Of a DNA stretch of 64,000 bases, positions 28,891 to 37,110 are shown piece after piece. The DNA lies in assembly GCA_902791475.1 (NCBI GenBank), contig CADAWC010000010.1:1-64000 (forward strand), in the 5' to 3' direction. Within the stretch, counting starts at the first letter, position 1. Each line of letters starts with the position of its first letter. The stretch is from Fibrobacter succinogenes (GTDB lineage: Bacteria; Fibrobacterota; Fibrobacteria; Fibrobacterales; Fibrobacteraceae). The notes below the pieces were generated by a model. That model made no database searches, was not told where the DNA came from, and saw only the letters and a program-made list of their open reading frames with translations. Both the position numbers and the translations under genes were made by a program.

Positions 28891-28924
28891 TACCTCGGCC
28901 CAACAGCCGGGGTATTTTGTTTTT
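28891..28924 (+). terminator. Terminator of glnS
   Basis: TACCTCGGC - CCAACA - GCCGGGGTA forms a 9-bp stem followed by TTTTGTTTTT. Confidence 0.8.
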
Positions 28925-28975
28925 GCGGTAAAAAAATTGTAGATTAAAAAGAGGTCCTTTAAAGAAGGAGGTCTT

Positions 28976-29926
28976 ATGAAACGTTTAATAACTCTGTTCG
29001 TGGTGATGCTTGCGTTCCCGCTGATGGCGAACGCACAGTCCCGTTACACGTCTTCGGAACTCGATACGCTAGTTGCAACGATTGCTCTTTATCCGGACCC
29101 GCTCTTGGTACATGTTCTGGATGCTTCGGTGTATGTCGAAGACATTCCGCGTGCGTCTGCATTTGCAACAGCCAATCGTCATTTGAAGGGCGACGATTTG
29201 GCGAGTGCCATTGAACGTGCAGATTTGGAATATGACGAATCGGTGATTGCGCTTATCCCGTTCCCGGATGTGCTTCGTAAAATGTCTAAGTATGCCACTT
29301 GGACAAAACAGCTTGGCGAAGCTGTCGAAATGCAAAAAGCCGATGTGATGGATGCTGTGCAGAGAATGCGTCGGGTTGCTCACAAAAATGGCTATTTAAG
29401 CAGTGATGACAAAATTGCAGTGAAGGTTGATGACAATGTTTCGATTCAGCCGGTCCGCGAAGAATATGTGTACGTTCCGGAATACGATCCGCGTGTTGTT
29501 TATTACGTTGTTTCGGATGGCAACATTCGCCTACGTTATGTGAACGGCGTTTGGACTGGAGCGGGTCTCGTTTATTGGGGCTGGGATCCGTTCTATTATG
29601 ACTGGGTGCATCGCCGCCCGCATTATCGCCATCCGCATCGTTACGCACCACCTCCGCGCCGCCATGTAAGGTCGCGAAATGACAGGCCGCGTTATGATAG
29701 GCCTGCGCCCAGGCGTTTTGACAATCCGCCACCACCGCCGCGCCCGCATTCCAATGGCTGGCGGCCATCGGCGCCTCCGCCACCGCCGAATTACAAGCGT
29801 CCGGCACCACTTCCGCCGCAGGCTTCTAGCTCAAATGACGATGAGGATCGTTGGCATTCGCGCCGTTCAGAACGTCATCATGGCTCGCATAGTGTGCCAC
29901 CTCCGCCACCATCGCGTAGAAGGTAA
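28976..29926 (+). CDS. DUF3300-type exported protein
   Basis: 316 residues. The signal peptide MKRLITLFVVMLAFPLMANAQ is followed by a DUF3300-like domain: LVATIALYPDPLLVHVLDAS, ESVIALIPFPDVLRKMSKYATWTKQLGEA, DVMDAVQRMRRVAHKNGYL. A middle part is rich in Tyr/Val and aromatic strands (EYVYVPEYDPRVVYYV). The C-terminal 100 residues are Pro/Arg/His-rich and probably disordered. The family is periplasmic or outer-membrane associated in Gram-negatives with no firm function. AAGGAGG lies before the ATG. The Pro/Arg tail is the most species-variable part. Confidence 0.85.
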   Translation: MKRLITLFVVMLAFPLMANAQSRYTSSELDTLVATIALYPDPLLVHVLDASVYVEDIPRASAFATANRHLKGDDLASAIERADLEYDESVIALIPFPDVLRKMSKYATWTKQLGEAVEMQKADVMDAVQRMRRVAHKNGYLSSDDKIAVKVDDNVSIQPVREEYVYVPEYDPRVVYYVVSDGNIRLRYVNGVWTGAGLVYWGWDPFYYDWVHRRPHYRHPHRYAPPPRRHVRSRNDRPRYDRPAPRRFDNPPPPPRPHSNGWRPSAPPPPPNYKRPAPLPPQASSSNDDEDRWHSRRSERHHGSHSVPPPPPSRRR

Positions 29927-29947
29927 GGTCAAAGACGTTGAATCTAT

Positions 29948-29979
29948 TCTTTCGTCTCTAGTCTCTCGTCTTTCGTCTT
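29948..29979. repeat. TCGTCT repeat that encodes the end of nth
   Basis: Copies of CTTTCGTCT, CTAGTCTCTCGTC and TTTCGTCTTA. On the minus strand the first copy is read as the last residues of Nth (RRKTRD) and supplies its TAG stop. Confidence 0.7.
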
Positions 29980-30590
29980 ATTGTGCTGCAAATTGGGCAT
30001 TCTTCATCTTTATGCCCGCGCGCTTTGCAGTAGTTGCGCCCAAAATAAATGATTTGCAAATGACGCTTTTCCCATTCGCTTTCGGGAAAAGCTTTTTTTA
30101 AATCTTCTTCGGTTTTTTCGACGCTTGAACCGTCGCTTAAACCCCAACGTTCGGCGAGGCGATGAATGTGCGTATCGACCGGGAATGCCGGGAGCTTAAA
30201 GATGTGGCTCATGATGACGCTTGCCGTCTTATGACCGACTCCGGGGAGGCTTTCAAGTTCCTCGAACGTGTGCGGGACTTCGCCCTTGAACTTTTCGACG
30301 AGCGCTTGCGAGAGCTTGAAAATGTTTACGCTTTTGGTGTTAAAGAAACCGCAGGGCTTGATGATTTCGGCAATGCGGTCAACTCCGAGCTTGATCATCT
30401 TGGCGGGAGTGTTTGCTTCTTTAAAGAGAACCGCGGTCACCTGGTTCACACGGATGTCGGTGCACTGGGCGCTTAAAACAACGGCAACAAGGAGTGTGAA
30501 TGGGCTTGTAAAATTCAGCGGAATGGGCGGATTCGGGTATAGTTCGTCCAGCTTACTGCCAATGAATTTGATTTTGTCGCTTTTCTTCAT
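29958..30590 (-). CDS. nth: Endonuclease III (DNA glycosylase/AP lyase)
   Basis: 210 residues from MKKSDKIKF, start at 30588-30590. Helix-hairpin-helix LPGVGHKTASVI with catalytic Lys121, and VDTHIHRL with Asp139; LSAQCTD near residue 40 is a family marker. It removes oxidised pyrimidines. The usual 4Fe-4S loop C-x6-C-x2-C-x5-C is altered: only Cys188, Cys198 and Cys201 remain (spacing x9 and x2). The chain then ends in RRKTRD, which is encoded by the TCGTCT repeat. The fourth Cys may have been lost when the repeat arose at the 3' end. Confidence 0.9.
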   Translation of the reverse strand: MKKSDKIKFIGSKLDELYPNPPIPLNFTSPFTLLVAVVLSAQCTDIRVNQVTAVLFKEANTPAKMIKLGVDRIAEIIKPCGFFNTKSVNIFKLSQALVEKFKGEVPHTFEELESLPGVGHKTASVIMSHIFKLPAFPVDTHIHRLAERWGLSDGSSVEKTEEDLKKAFPESEWEKRHLQIIYFGRNYCKARGHKDEECPICSTIRRKTRD

Positions 30591-30605
30591 GCGATGCCCC
30601 CTGCA

Positions 30606-30649
30606 CTCTCGTCTTTCGTCTGTAGGGCTTTGCCCGTTCTTTCGTCTAA
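30606..30649. repeat. Composite element: TCGTCT flanks around a GC hairpin
   Basis: CTCGTCTTTCGTCTGTAG - GGCTTTGCCC - GTTCTTTCGTCT. The same design recurs at 56849-56897 and 57871-57917. Its last TAG (minus strand) is the cysE stop codon. Confidence 0.75.
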
Positions 30650-31434
30650 CCCTTGTCGCGCGTGAAGTCTTGTTGCATGTTGAAGCTCGGCATGTCGTCG
30701 TGCGGGTGGCCCACTTGAACAGCCGGGACGCCTGCATAAGTCGTGTGAGCTGGAACATCGCAAAGCACCACGGCGCCAGCGCCAATCTTTGCACCATCGC
30801 CAATGTGGATGTTGCCGAGCAACTGTGCGTGCGCACCGAGCATCACGCCATTCCCGATTTTCGGGTGACGGTCGCCGATTTCGTTGCCGGTTCCGCCCAA
30901 GGTCACGCCATGCAAAAAGCTCACGTTGTTGCCGACGGTCGCGGTTTCACCGATGACGATATTTGTGGCATGGTCCACCAAAAGTCCGTGACCAATCTTT
31001 GCTGCTGGGTGGATGTCCATACCGAACTTGCGGCTGATGATGCTCTGGAGCATCTTGGCGGGGAAGTGGCGGCCTTCTTCATAAAGGACATGGGCTACGC
31101 GGTAGGCTTGCAAACCTTGGAATCCCTTGAAGAACAGGAGTGGTTCGAGGGGACCCGTGCAAGCGGGGTCGCGGAGGACTGTTGCGTGCAAGTCCTTTGT
31201 CGCGCAAATGAGCAAGTTGGGATACTTTTCGTACATGACGCGGAACATCTTCTCGAGTTCTGTGCGGTCGATGACTTCGCCAGCGAGCTGACAGGCGAGG
31301 GTTACTCCAAGCATATCCGCAAAGTTCTTGCGGTTAAGGATTTGCTCTTCGAGCATCAACTTCGAAAGCGGCTCGGTCTTGACGAGCTCTGCTGCGTCCT
31401 TGCGGAGTAACTGTTCCATTTCTTCTGGTGTCAT
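30646..31434 (-). CDS. cysE: Serine O-acetyltransferase
   Basis: 262 residues. It makes O-acetylserine for cysteine synthesis. A helical N-terminal domain precedes a left-handed hexapeptide beta helix: GMDIHPAAKIGHGLLVDHATNIVIGE, the catalytic HGVTLGGTG loop, and HPKIGNGVMLGAHAQLLGNIHIG; PAHTTYAGVPA lies near the end. The C-terminus (NMQQDFTRDKG) is not the usual inhibitory tail ending in Ile. The stop TAG starts a composite repeat element. TATATT lies 10 bases before the ATG with TTGGCG-like discriminator and no Shine-Dalgarno sequence. Confidence 0.92.
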   Translation of the reverse strand: MTPEEMEQLLRKDAAELVKTEPLSKLMLEEQILNRKNFADMLGVTLACQLAGEVIDRTELEKMFRVMYEKYPNLLICATKDLHATVLRDPACTGPLEPLLFFKGFQGLQAYRVAHVLYEEGRHFPAKMLQSIISRKFGMDIHPAAKIGHGLLVDHATNIVIGETATVGNNVSFLHGVTLGGTGNEIGDRHPKIGNGVMLGAHAQLLGNIHIGDGAKIGAGAVVLCDVPAHTTYAGVPAVQVGHPHDDMPSFNMQQDFTRDKG

Positions 31435-31502
31435 GATGACGCCAAATATAGAAAAATTGGAGGCTTCGCCTTAGAATTGATTTTGAATCAAATTGAAAAT
31501 TA

Positions 31503-31570
31503 TGCGGGCGGGGCCCCAGCTCGGAGTTGCGAAGGCCGCACGGGCCCCTCCCTGCACCCTCCCCATCCTT
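31503..31570. other. GC-rich structured intergenic block
   Basis: A strongly GC-rich stretch in an otherwise AT-rich gap. GGGGCCC (about 31510-31516) and GGGCCCC (31542-31548) can pair around a 25-base loop, followed by a C-rich run CTCCCTGCACCCTCCCC. Composition differs sharply from its surroundings. No gene or known RNA recognised. Confidence 0.5.
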
Positions 31571-31613
31571 GGCCGACGCTTTATTCTCACGACGATTTAT
31601 TTTTTTTGTTAAT

Positions 31614-31630
31614 TGCGAGAATATCTCGCA
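31614..31630. promoter_or_regulatory. Perfect palindrome, possible operator
   Basis: TGCGAGA - ATA - TCTCGCA, 7-bp arms, between the maltokinase end and cysE start. It could be a binding site; it lacks a T run, so terminator use is unlikely. Confidence 0.35.
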
Positions 31631-31683
31631 TAGACACATAAAAATGTTCTAATGTGCGAAAAAAGTGAATATTTTATTGAATC

Positions 31684-32868
31684 TTATAACTCTAGCAATG
31701 CTTTGGCGGGAATCCAGAACCAGTCGGGGCGAAATTCTAGCTCGTAGCATGCTTCGTAGATAGCTTTCGCGAGAATGTAGGGCTTGGATTCCTTCTCGAT
31801 TTCTTCGGCGGAAATCCCGGAAACCTTGGAATATCCTGTGACAAAAGCTTTTTGAGCTTCGGTTGGGTCGGTCTTGGCGACGGCGCCTGCGTAAGCAAAG
31901 CTGCGCAGCATCCCGGCGATATCGACAGCGGGGGTGCGGATGGTGCGCCTGTAGTCGAGGCTACGCGTGGGTTCCCCTTCAAAGTCTATAATCTCGAAAT
32001 GCTTGGTGCCGTTTGCACTTTGCGTAATCAGCACTTGCCCAAGATGGTAATCCCCGTGGATGCGCTGTTTTTTGATAGTCTTGTCGCTGAACGTTTCGCG
32101 GAGCAAGTCACTGTAGCGGATGCGCAGTTCCGGGAGCTTATCGCGCAATTTTGAAACGTACTCGGTATCCGTGGAGTTCTTCAAAAGTTGAGCCAATCGG
32201 TCGAATGGAGGCTCGATGCCACTGTACTTGGGACCGCTTAATCGCTTGAGGCTTTCGTGCATCTGCGCGGTGGACATCCCGAGCTGGAAAGCGTCCGTGC
32301 TATTCATGTTATTGCAGAATTCGCTCCAGGCGTCAAGTGCGTTTGGGAAATGCTCTTCGAGGATTCCCCACGTGTAAATTTCACCGCCTTTGGCCTTGTA
32401 ATTGCAGACGGCGTAAAGTCTTGGAACGCGGCTGCTGTCTGCCTTGTTCATCGCTTCTAGAATTTCGGCTTCGGGGTGTAAACCCGGTTCTAGCCTGCGG
32501 TATAGCTTGAAGAAAAACTTGCCGGGAGCGCAAAATGCGGAATTGCTCTGTTCCTTTGAAACGGGCTTGATACTCGTGAGCGCTGCCCTAGAAAACGGCG
32601 ATGTAATTCTAAACGAGAAAAATCCGGAGTCGCCTGCGAAAACAGACTGCTGAGAGCCATCGAGGAATGCGTCTTCGAGAATTTTACCGACCGCATTTTC
32701 GTCATCGATGACAGTGTAAATATCGCTTTCGCCATCGTCAAACGAAACCTTGATAAGCCTGATGCGCGTGTTGCCGGCTTCTGTGGAGTCGAGCGTGTCT
32801 GTGCGTAAGATGGTTCTGTTTTTCCCCATGAACCAACGTTGCTTGCTAAAATACTTGATAAGGTTCAT
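31684..32868 (-). CDS. Maltokinase (Mak/Pep2-like)
   Basis: 394 residues. It phosphorylates maltose to maltose 1-phosphate, feeding GlgE-type alpha-glucan synthesis. N-terminal KYFSKQRWFMGK is the maltokinase cap start. FFFKLYRRLEPGLHPEAEI holds the ATP-site lysine region. Catalytic RIHGDYHLGQVLI and metal-binding IIDFEGEPTRSLDYRR are clear, as are DIAGMLRSFAYA and the terminal EACYELEFRPDWFWIP. No glgE or trehalose synthase gene is in the window. The ATG lies just downstream of a GTCATTCCCG palindrome. Confidence 0.88.
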   Translation of the reverse strand: MNLIKYFSKQRWFMGKNRTILRTDTLDSTEAGNTRIRLIKVSFDDGESDIYTVIDDENAVGKILEDAFLDGSQQSVFAGDSGFFSFRITSPFSRAALTSIKPVSKEQSNSAFCAPGKFFFKLYRRLEPGLHPEAEILEAMNKADSSRVPRLYAVCNYKAKGGEIYTWGILEEHFPNALDAWSEFCNNMNSTDAFQLGMSTAQMHESLKRLSGPKYSGIEPPFDRLAQLLKNSTDTEYVSKLRDKLPELRIRYSDLLRETFSDKTIKKQRIHGDYHLGQVLITQSANGTKHFEIIDFEGEPTRSLDYRRTIRTPAVDIAGMLRSFAYAGAVAKTDPTEAQKAFVTGYSKVSGISAEEIEKESKPYILAKAIYEACYELEFRPDWFWIPAKALLEL

Positions 32869-32878
32869 AATATAAACT

Positions 32879-32907
32879 TGTCATTCCCGCGAAGGCGGGA
32901 ATCTCCC
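32879..32907. repeat. GTCATTCCCG palindrome upstream of the maltokinase gene
   Basis: TGTCATTCCCGC - GAAG - GCGGGAATCTCC. It is 10 bases before the maltokinase start on the minus strand, so it lies in or at the leader of that gene. Confidence 0.85.
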
Positions 32908-32996
32908 TACACGTTTTGTTTTGAATATATATTTTTTGACTAGAAAATATTTTTTTAATAATAAACCGTTAGACCAAAATAATATATAATATAAAA

Positions 32997-33106
32997 CGTA
33001 GGAGATGGAAGGGTGGATTCTCCTTGGAAAAACAAAGAAAGTGTCTTCGATTATGGTCGATGTTTGGTCGATACGGATTAGGAGAGGACACTTTCTTTTC
33101 TTTTTT
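32997..33106 (+). ncRNA. Candidate structured small RNA
   Basis: A TATAAT box (32985-32990) is followed by GGAGA...TCTCC (33001-33023). A perfect 12-bp stem then follows, AAAGAAAGTGTC (33034-33045) with GACACTTTCTTT (33087-33098), closing a 41-base loop that contains three GTCGAT-like words. A T-rich tail (TTTTCTTTTTT) follows. No reading frame fits. The same stem could serve as a long-loop terminator for the minus-strand gene ending at 33115. No known RNA family recognised. Confidence 0.35.
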
Positions 33107-33114
33107 GCCCTAAA

Positions 33115-33477
33115 TTATTTTCCCGGATTTTGGAGTGGAGCGAAATAGCCTTGCGTGCGCAATGAGGCTAGAACCTTAAGCTGTTGCGGAACGGGTTCGC
33201 GTGGGAGTCCTTCAATCACGAAGGGCGGAATCTGTTTGATGGGCTTGAACGCTTCTGGAACATCGCTGTAATCACAGAGCTGCCATGCGGCAAGCAGTTT
33301 TTCAATGAATTCCGTCCATGGAAAACTGTCGGACGGATGCATGGTAAATCTTGCGGGCTTGAGGTTGTCCCTCGCATCGAGCAAGAGGCTCCCGTCTTTA
33401 TAACAAGCAATAACGGCGGCCTTACGAGAAGCTCCGTCGGTTGCTTGTTGGGCGGGTATGTTCAGAATGAGCTGCAA
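33115..33477 (-). CDS. Uncharacterised 120-residue protein
   Basis: A soluble protein starting from TTG (33475-33477) and reading (M)QLILNIPAQQATDG, with a central HPSDSFPWTEFIEKLLAAW and a Pro-rich second half (IKQIPPFVIEGLPREPVPQQ). No signal peptide or membrane segment. I recognise no family. It begins 2 bases after the stop of the 45-residue gene, so the rare TTG start probably depends on coupling. A 12-bp inverted repeat lies immediately downstream. Confidence 0.6.
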   Translation of the reverse strand: MQLILNIPAQQATDGASRKAAVIACYKDGSLLLDARDNLKPARFTMHPSDSFPWTEFIEKLLAAWQLCDYSDVPEAFKPIKQIPPFVIEGLPREPVPQQLKVLASLRTQGYFAPLQNPGK

Positions 33478-33479
33478 GC

Positions 33480-33617
33480 CTATGCCGTTGCGAGGAGTTC
33501 ACGCTGGAGAAGGCTGTACTCGTGTTCCGAAATAGAGGTGATTTTTAAAATCAGCTCGCGTTTGAGCCCTGCTTTGATGAGCTCTTTTGCTTCGTCAATT
33601 TTACTTGTTGTTGCCAT
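33480..33617 (-). CDS. Small protein of 45 residues
   Basis: ATG at 33615-33617 preceded by AAGAGG. The product MATTSKIDEAKELIKAGLKR, then ELILKITSISEHEYSLLQRE and LLATA, is highly charged and helical. It forms a two-gene unit with the 120-residue protein. The pairing of a small charged protein with a ~120-residue partner recalls toxin-antitoxin or regulator pairs, but no domain supports that. The 230 bases upstream (33618-33848) hold no gene I can support. Confidence 0.5.
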   Translation of the reverse strand: MATTSKIDEAKELIKAGLKRELILKITSISEHEYSLLQRELLATA

Positions 33618-33848
33618 ATTAAGCCTCTTTTCTTAAAAGACGTAATATAAAAATAATCTTTCTGTGACGAAAATGCCAATACTGGAAAGAAAATTTTTTG
33701 GCAAATATATAAAAAATGTGCGCCGTAACACATTGATGGTCAATGAATTAGACTTGACGAATTGTCCAAGAAGTGGCTTTGCTGCGGCCGTTTTTGTGTG
33801 ATTGGGTTCACTCGGTTTTTACTGTTTAGCCCTTTTCTTGCGCCAGTT

Positions 33849-34691
33849 CTATAAAAATTCTGGAGGGACGATGCCTTCGAGAACGGGGAAGGACTTGCGG
33901 TAATTGTGTTCGGCCTCACGGTCTAGTTCGGCGGAAATGATGGCCTCGTTTTGCGAGGGGCCTTCGGCAAGAATGTCTCCGTTCGGCGAAATGATGAGAG
34001 ATGTGCCTGCAAGCGGGAGCTTTTGGTTGGGGTTTTCGCTGACGGCGTTCACGGCGGCGATATAGACTTGGTTTTCGATGGCGCGTGCTCTGAGGAGCGT
34101 CTCCCAGTGGGCTCGTCTTTTGGCGGGCCACGCTGCCTGGATCGTGATGAGGTTTGCCCCTTTTTTGGTCGCTTCGCGGAAGATTTCGGGGAACCGCAAG
34201 TCGTAGCAGATAAACGAAGCTATTGTCCAGCTTACAGATTCTGCCTTATTGTCATTCCCGACTTGATCGGGAATCTCCTTTAATTTAAATAAATTAATAT
34301 TTTCGCCCGCTTTAAAGCTTTCTTTCTCGGGAAAGAACAAGTTCATCTTGTTGTACCCGCAGGATTCCTGGGCTTCGTGTGGATTGTAGATGCTTATGTG
34401 GTTATAAAATCCGTGGCTTGCGCGGGTGATGCCTGCTCCCATGATGATGCAGTTCGTAGCGTCTGCGATTTCGGAGAGCGTGCGTGCTGTTTCATCGGCG
34501 CTATTCGAGCTGAAGTCTTCGGCGGCATTGTCGAGATTGGCGGGCACATATCCTGTAGCAAACATCTCGGGAAGCAGAATCAAACTCCCTGTAGCAGGTT
34601 TGGCATCGAGAATCATCTTCTTTGCTCGTGCGAGATTTTCGGTTTTGTTGCCCTTAACGCTGTCGAATTGGACTAAATAAACTTTAAGCAT
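33849..34691 (-). CDS. Nitrilase-superfamily carbon-nitrogen hydrolase (omega-amidase-like) with in-frame repeat insertion
   Basis: 280 residues. The catalytic triad is visible: Glu in LILLPEMFATGY, Lys in GYNKMNLFFPE, Cys in FICYDLRFPE. PAKRRAHWETLLRARAIENQ is typical of the YafV/omega-amidase branch, which hydrolyses alpha-ketoglutaramate or similar omega-amides. Between NLFKLK and SVSWTIASF lies EIPDQVGNDNKAE, encoded by a full GTCATTCCCG palindrome (34250-34280). The insertion sits in a surface loop before the catalytic Cys strand and keeps the frame, so the enzyme is probably active. TATATT is 6 bases before the ATG, with no Shine-Dalgarno sequence. Confidence 0.88.
   Translation of the reverse strand: MLKVYLVQFDSVKGNKTENLARAKKMILDAKPATGSLILLPEMFATGYVPANLDNAAEDFSSNSADETARTLSEIADATNCIIMGAGITRASHGFYNHISIYNPHEAQESCGYNKMNLFFPEKESFKAGENINLFKLKEIPDQVGNDNKAESVSWTIASFICYDLRFPEIFREATKKGANLITIQAAWPAKRRAHWETLLRARAIENQVYIAAVNAVSENPNQKLPLAGTSLIISPNGDILAEGPSQNEAIISAELDREAEHNYRKSFPVLEGIVPPEFL
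34250..34280. repeat. GTCATTCCCG palindrome inside the nitrilase gene
   Basis: TGTCATTCCCGA - CTTGA - TCGGGAATCTCC. It is 89 percent or more like the intergenic copies and translates in frame as part of the nitrilase loop. Confidence 0.88.
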
Positions 34692-34757
34692 GCGTATAAT
34701 ATAAGATGTTGAGGACTTGCTTGAATTTTTCTTGCATAAAATATCTATTTTGAAAGC

Positions 34758-37109
34758 ATGAATTTCCGCTTATTTTTCAGCTTTGTCCTGTTTATTGTGG
34801 TTGGGGTCTTTGCGGCTTCGCCTACAACGGTTATCGGTGTCGTCCTTGAAGCAGAATCGGATTTGCCTGTCAAGGATGTGGCTATTACGTATCAGTCTGG
34901 CAAGCGCATCGGTGAGACGGATTCCCGAGGTCGTTTTGAGCTGACCGTGGATTCCAAGAATGCCTCGCTTGTGTTCAAGAAAGAGGGCTTCGATAGCGTC
35001 TTTGTGGATTTGCAGGACTATGCCGACTTGATGGACATGGTCATTACGCTCAGCACGAATGTCACGAATCTTGGTTCGAGCACGATTATTGGCGATGGTG
35101 AACCGGTCAAGTGGGAAGTTGAACGAACGGTAAAACTTGAAAAGCTTGAAGATGCGGCGGGAATGCGTTTTGACTTGACGGAGCACTTGAGCCAGATGCC
35201 TGGTATTTCGGGTCAGAAAGATTTTAGCAGCGCTCTTTATTATGAAGGTTCTCGTGCAAGCGACGTTGCCTACCATTTGGGCCGCCTCCGCATCCCGAAC
35301 ATGCGTCATTTGGATGTGGGCTTTCCGGGCAACTTGTCTGTCGTGAACCCGCACACGTTAAGCGGTATCGAAGTTCATGACCATTACGGACAAGGACCTC
35401 TTGGGCAAGGCTTGGCAACTTCAATCCAGTACATTCCGGAACAGACGAGTGGCGAATGGGGGCTGAGAGGCTCTGCCGGTCTTACACTCCAGGAAGTTGT
35501 GCTTGATGCACCGTTTTTTATCTGGGATAGCTTCCGCTTTGCTTTCCGCCGCCTGGATGGCGAGATGCTCAAAAATTTGGGCGAAAAGTTCTTTACGGAA
35601 TTCCGCAAGCGTGATGACGATTGCTCTGGCGACTGCAAGGTGAAGTCTTCGGATCCGTTTGATCTTACGGCATTTGATGTTTATGCTCAGTTGAACGGTT
35701 CCGATTCTCTCGGAAATAAGACTTGGGCTTTGAGAGCTTTGTACAGCTCTGATGAATACAAGATCAGTCAGGATACATCGTCTACTTATGGTGCCATCAA
35801 TTCGATTGATATTATCGAGGGTAGTCAAAAGTATTTGGTGCTTGGTGCTGAATACGCTTCTAAGTTTGGCACGAACTTCCATGCGGGGCTTGTCCGCGAG
35901 AGCTTGAGCGATACGTTGCGTGATACGACGGGATTCCGTTCGGGCAAGCTTTCCGATGAATCGGCAAGAACTTTTATTGACGGTTACAGCCAAACGCATA
36001 CGACGCTCAGTGCTGGTGCGGATAAGAGATTTAATGCAGACATCTTTGGTGCGGACTTACGAGGCGCTGTTCTCTATGAACACCACATGGTTGAACGCAG
36101 TTTCCCGGTTCCTGGTGGTGAAGAAAGTAGCGATTACCAGACGGGCGTTCTGTCGGGTGCAGTGACTCTTGACTGGAAGGATAATTATTCGGAACACATG
36201 CTTTCTGTGGGAGCCGTGGCGGATGCTGCGGACCACAAGGCTTTGCCGACGGCTTCTTTCGATATGGAACGTAATTTGTCTAAAACAGACTCTGCTTACT
36301 GGAGACTCTTTGGCAATGCTGCTTACCGTGCAGACTGGAAGCATTACTTTGACAATGGTGATTTGACCGGTCGTTTGGAATCGGGAACGTCGCTCAAGCT
36401 TGGCTTTGGCTACCGCTCCAAGTACTTGGTGGCTCAGTTCTCGGGCTTTGGACGTTTCTACTTTGATCCGCTCCTCCCGTTGCCGAAAGCTTTTGCAAAT
36501 TACAATGATGTGACTCCGGTTGATTACGCTTGGGTTTCTGGCGCTTCGGGATCTTTGGAATGGAAGACTTCTCATCACTTCTCGCTCGCGATGAATGCAA
36601 GCTCTGTGTATGGTGAATACGAACTGAAGGGCGGAAAGTCTTTGCCGTGGGAAGCGAACTCCCGTTTGGATATGGTGACGCATCTCAGATATTATCCGCG
36701 CAAGGATTCGATTGTGTCTGTGATTTTGACGCACCATGCGGCATGGCATAGACCGCTTTACTATTATGCGATTAAGCCTGCAACAAATGATAAGAATGGT
36801 ACGCGTGAACTTAAGGATTATCACGAATTCACGGACTTGTACAGAACGGATTTGCGTGTGAATCTCGACTTGACAAAGACAAAGGGTTTCTTCAGGAACG
36901 CAAGATTCTACCTCGAACTGGATAATATTTTCTCGAAGCTTGATGTCGCAGCCTTGAAGTTCCTTGGTTCCGAGAATGCTCGTGAACGTTCTTGGGTCGC
37001 TCGCGATAACGACAAGAATACAGCTAATGGCTATGACCTCGTGCCGTTTATTGCTAAGGGCATGGGGCTCTACTTCCAGTTTGGCGTAGAAGTGCAATTG
37101 GGAATATAA
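34758..37109 (+). CDS. TonB-dependent receptor-like outer-membrane protein
   Basis: 783 residues. A signal peptide (FFSFVLFIVVGVFA) is followed by a carboxypeptidase-regulatory-like domain (TVIGVVLEAESDLPVKDVAI ... TDSRGRFELTV, residues about 23-95). A plug-like domain comes next (LTEHLSQMPGISGQKDFSS ... HTLSGIEVHDHYGQGPLGQG), then a long series of amphipathic beta strands ending GLYFQFGVEVQLGI. This layout matches SusC/TonB-type receptors of Bacteroidota and Fibrobacterota. The cargo is unknown and no SusD partner is adjacent. TATTTT lies 6 bases before the ATG without a Shine-Dalgarno sequence. Confidence 0.82.
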   Translation: MNFRLFFSFVLFIVVGVFAASPTTVIGVVLEAESDLPVKDVAITYQSGKRIGETDSRGRFELTVDSKNASLVFKKEGFDSVFVDLQDYADLMDMVITLSTNVTNLGSSTIIGDGEPVKWEVERTVKLEKLEDAAGMRFDLTEHLSQMPGISGQKDFSSALYYEGSRASDVAYHLGRLRIPNMRHLDVGFPGNLSVVNPHTLSGIEVHDHYGQGPLGQGLATSIQYIPEQTSGEWGLRGSAGLTLQEVVLDAPFFIWDSFRFAFRRLDGEMLKNLGEKFFTEFRKRDDDCSGDCKVKSSDPFDLTAFDVYAQLNGSDSLGNKTWALRALYSSDEYKISQDTSSTYGAINSIDIIEGSQKYLVLGAEYASKFGTNFHAGLVRESLSDTLRDTTGFRSGKLSDESARTFIDGYSQTHTTLSAGADKRFNADIFGADLRGAVLYEHHMVERSFPVPGGEESSDYQTGVLSGAVTLDWKDNYSEHMLSVGAVADAADHKALPTASFDMERNLSKTDSAYWRLFGNAAYRADWKHYFDNGDLTGRLESGTSLKLGFGYRSKYLVAQFSGFGRFYFDPLLPLPKAFANYNDVTPVDYAWVSGASGSLEWKTSHHFSLAMNASSVYGEYELKGGKSLPWEANSRLDMVTHLRYYPRKDSIVSVILTHHAAWHRPLYYYAIKPATNDKNGTRELKDYHEFTDLYRTDLRVNLDLTKTKGFFRNARFYLELDNIFSKLDVAALKFLGSENARERSWVARDNDKNTANGYDLVPFIAKGMGLYFQFGVEVQLGI

Positions 37110-37110
37110 T

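Noticed and set aside
33735..33800. 21-residue open frame starting ATGGTCAATGAATTAG
   Set aside because: No Shine-Dalgarno sequence, no neighbour coupling and too short to separate from chance.
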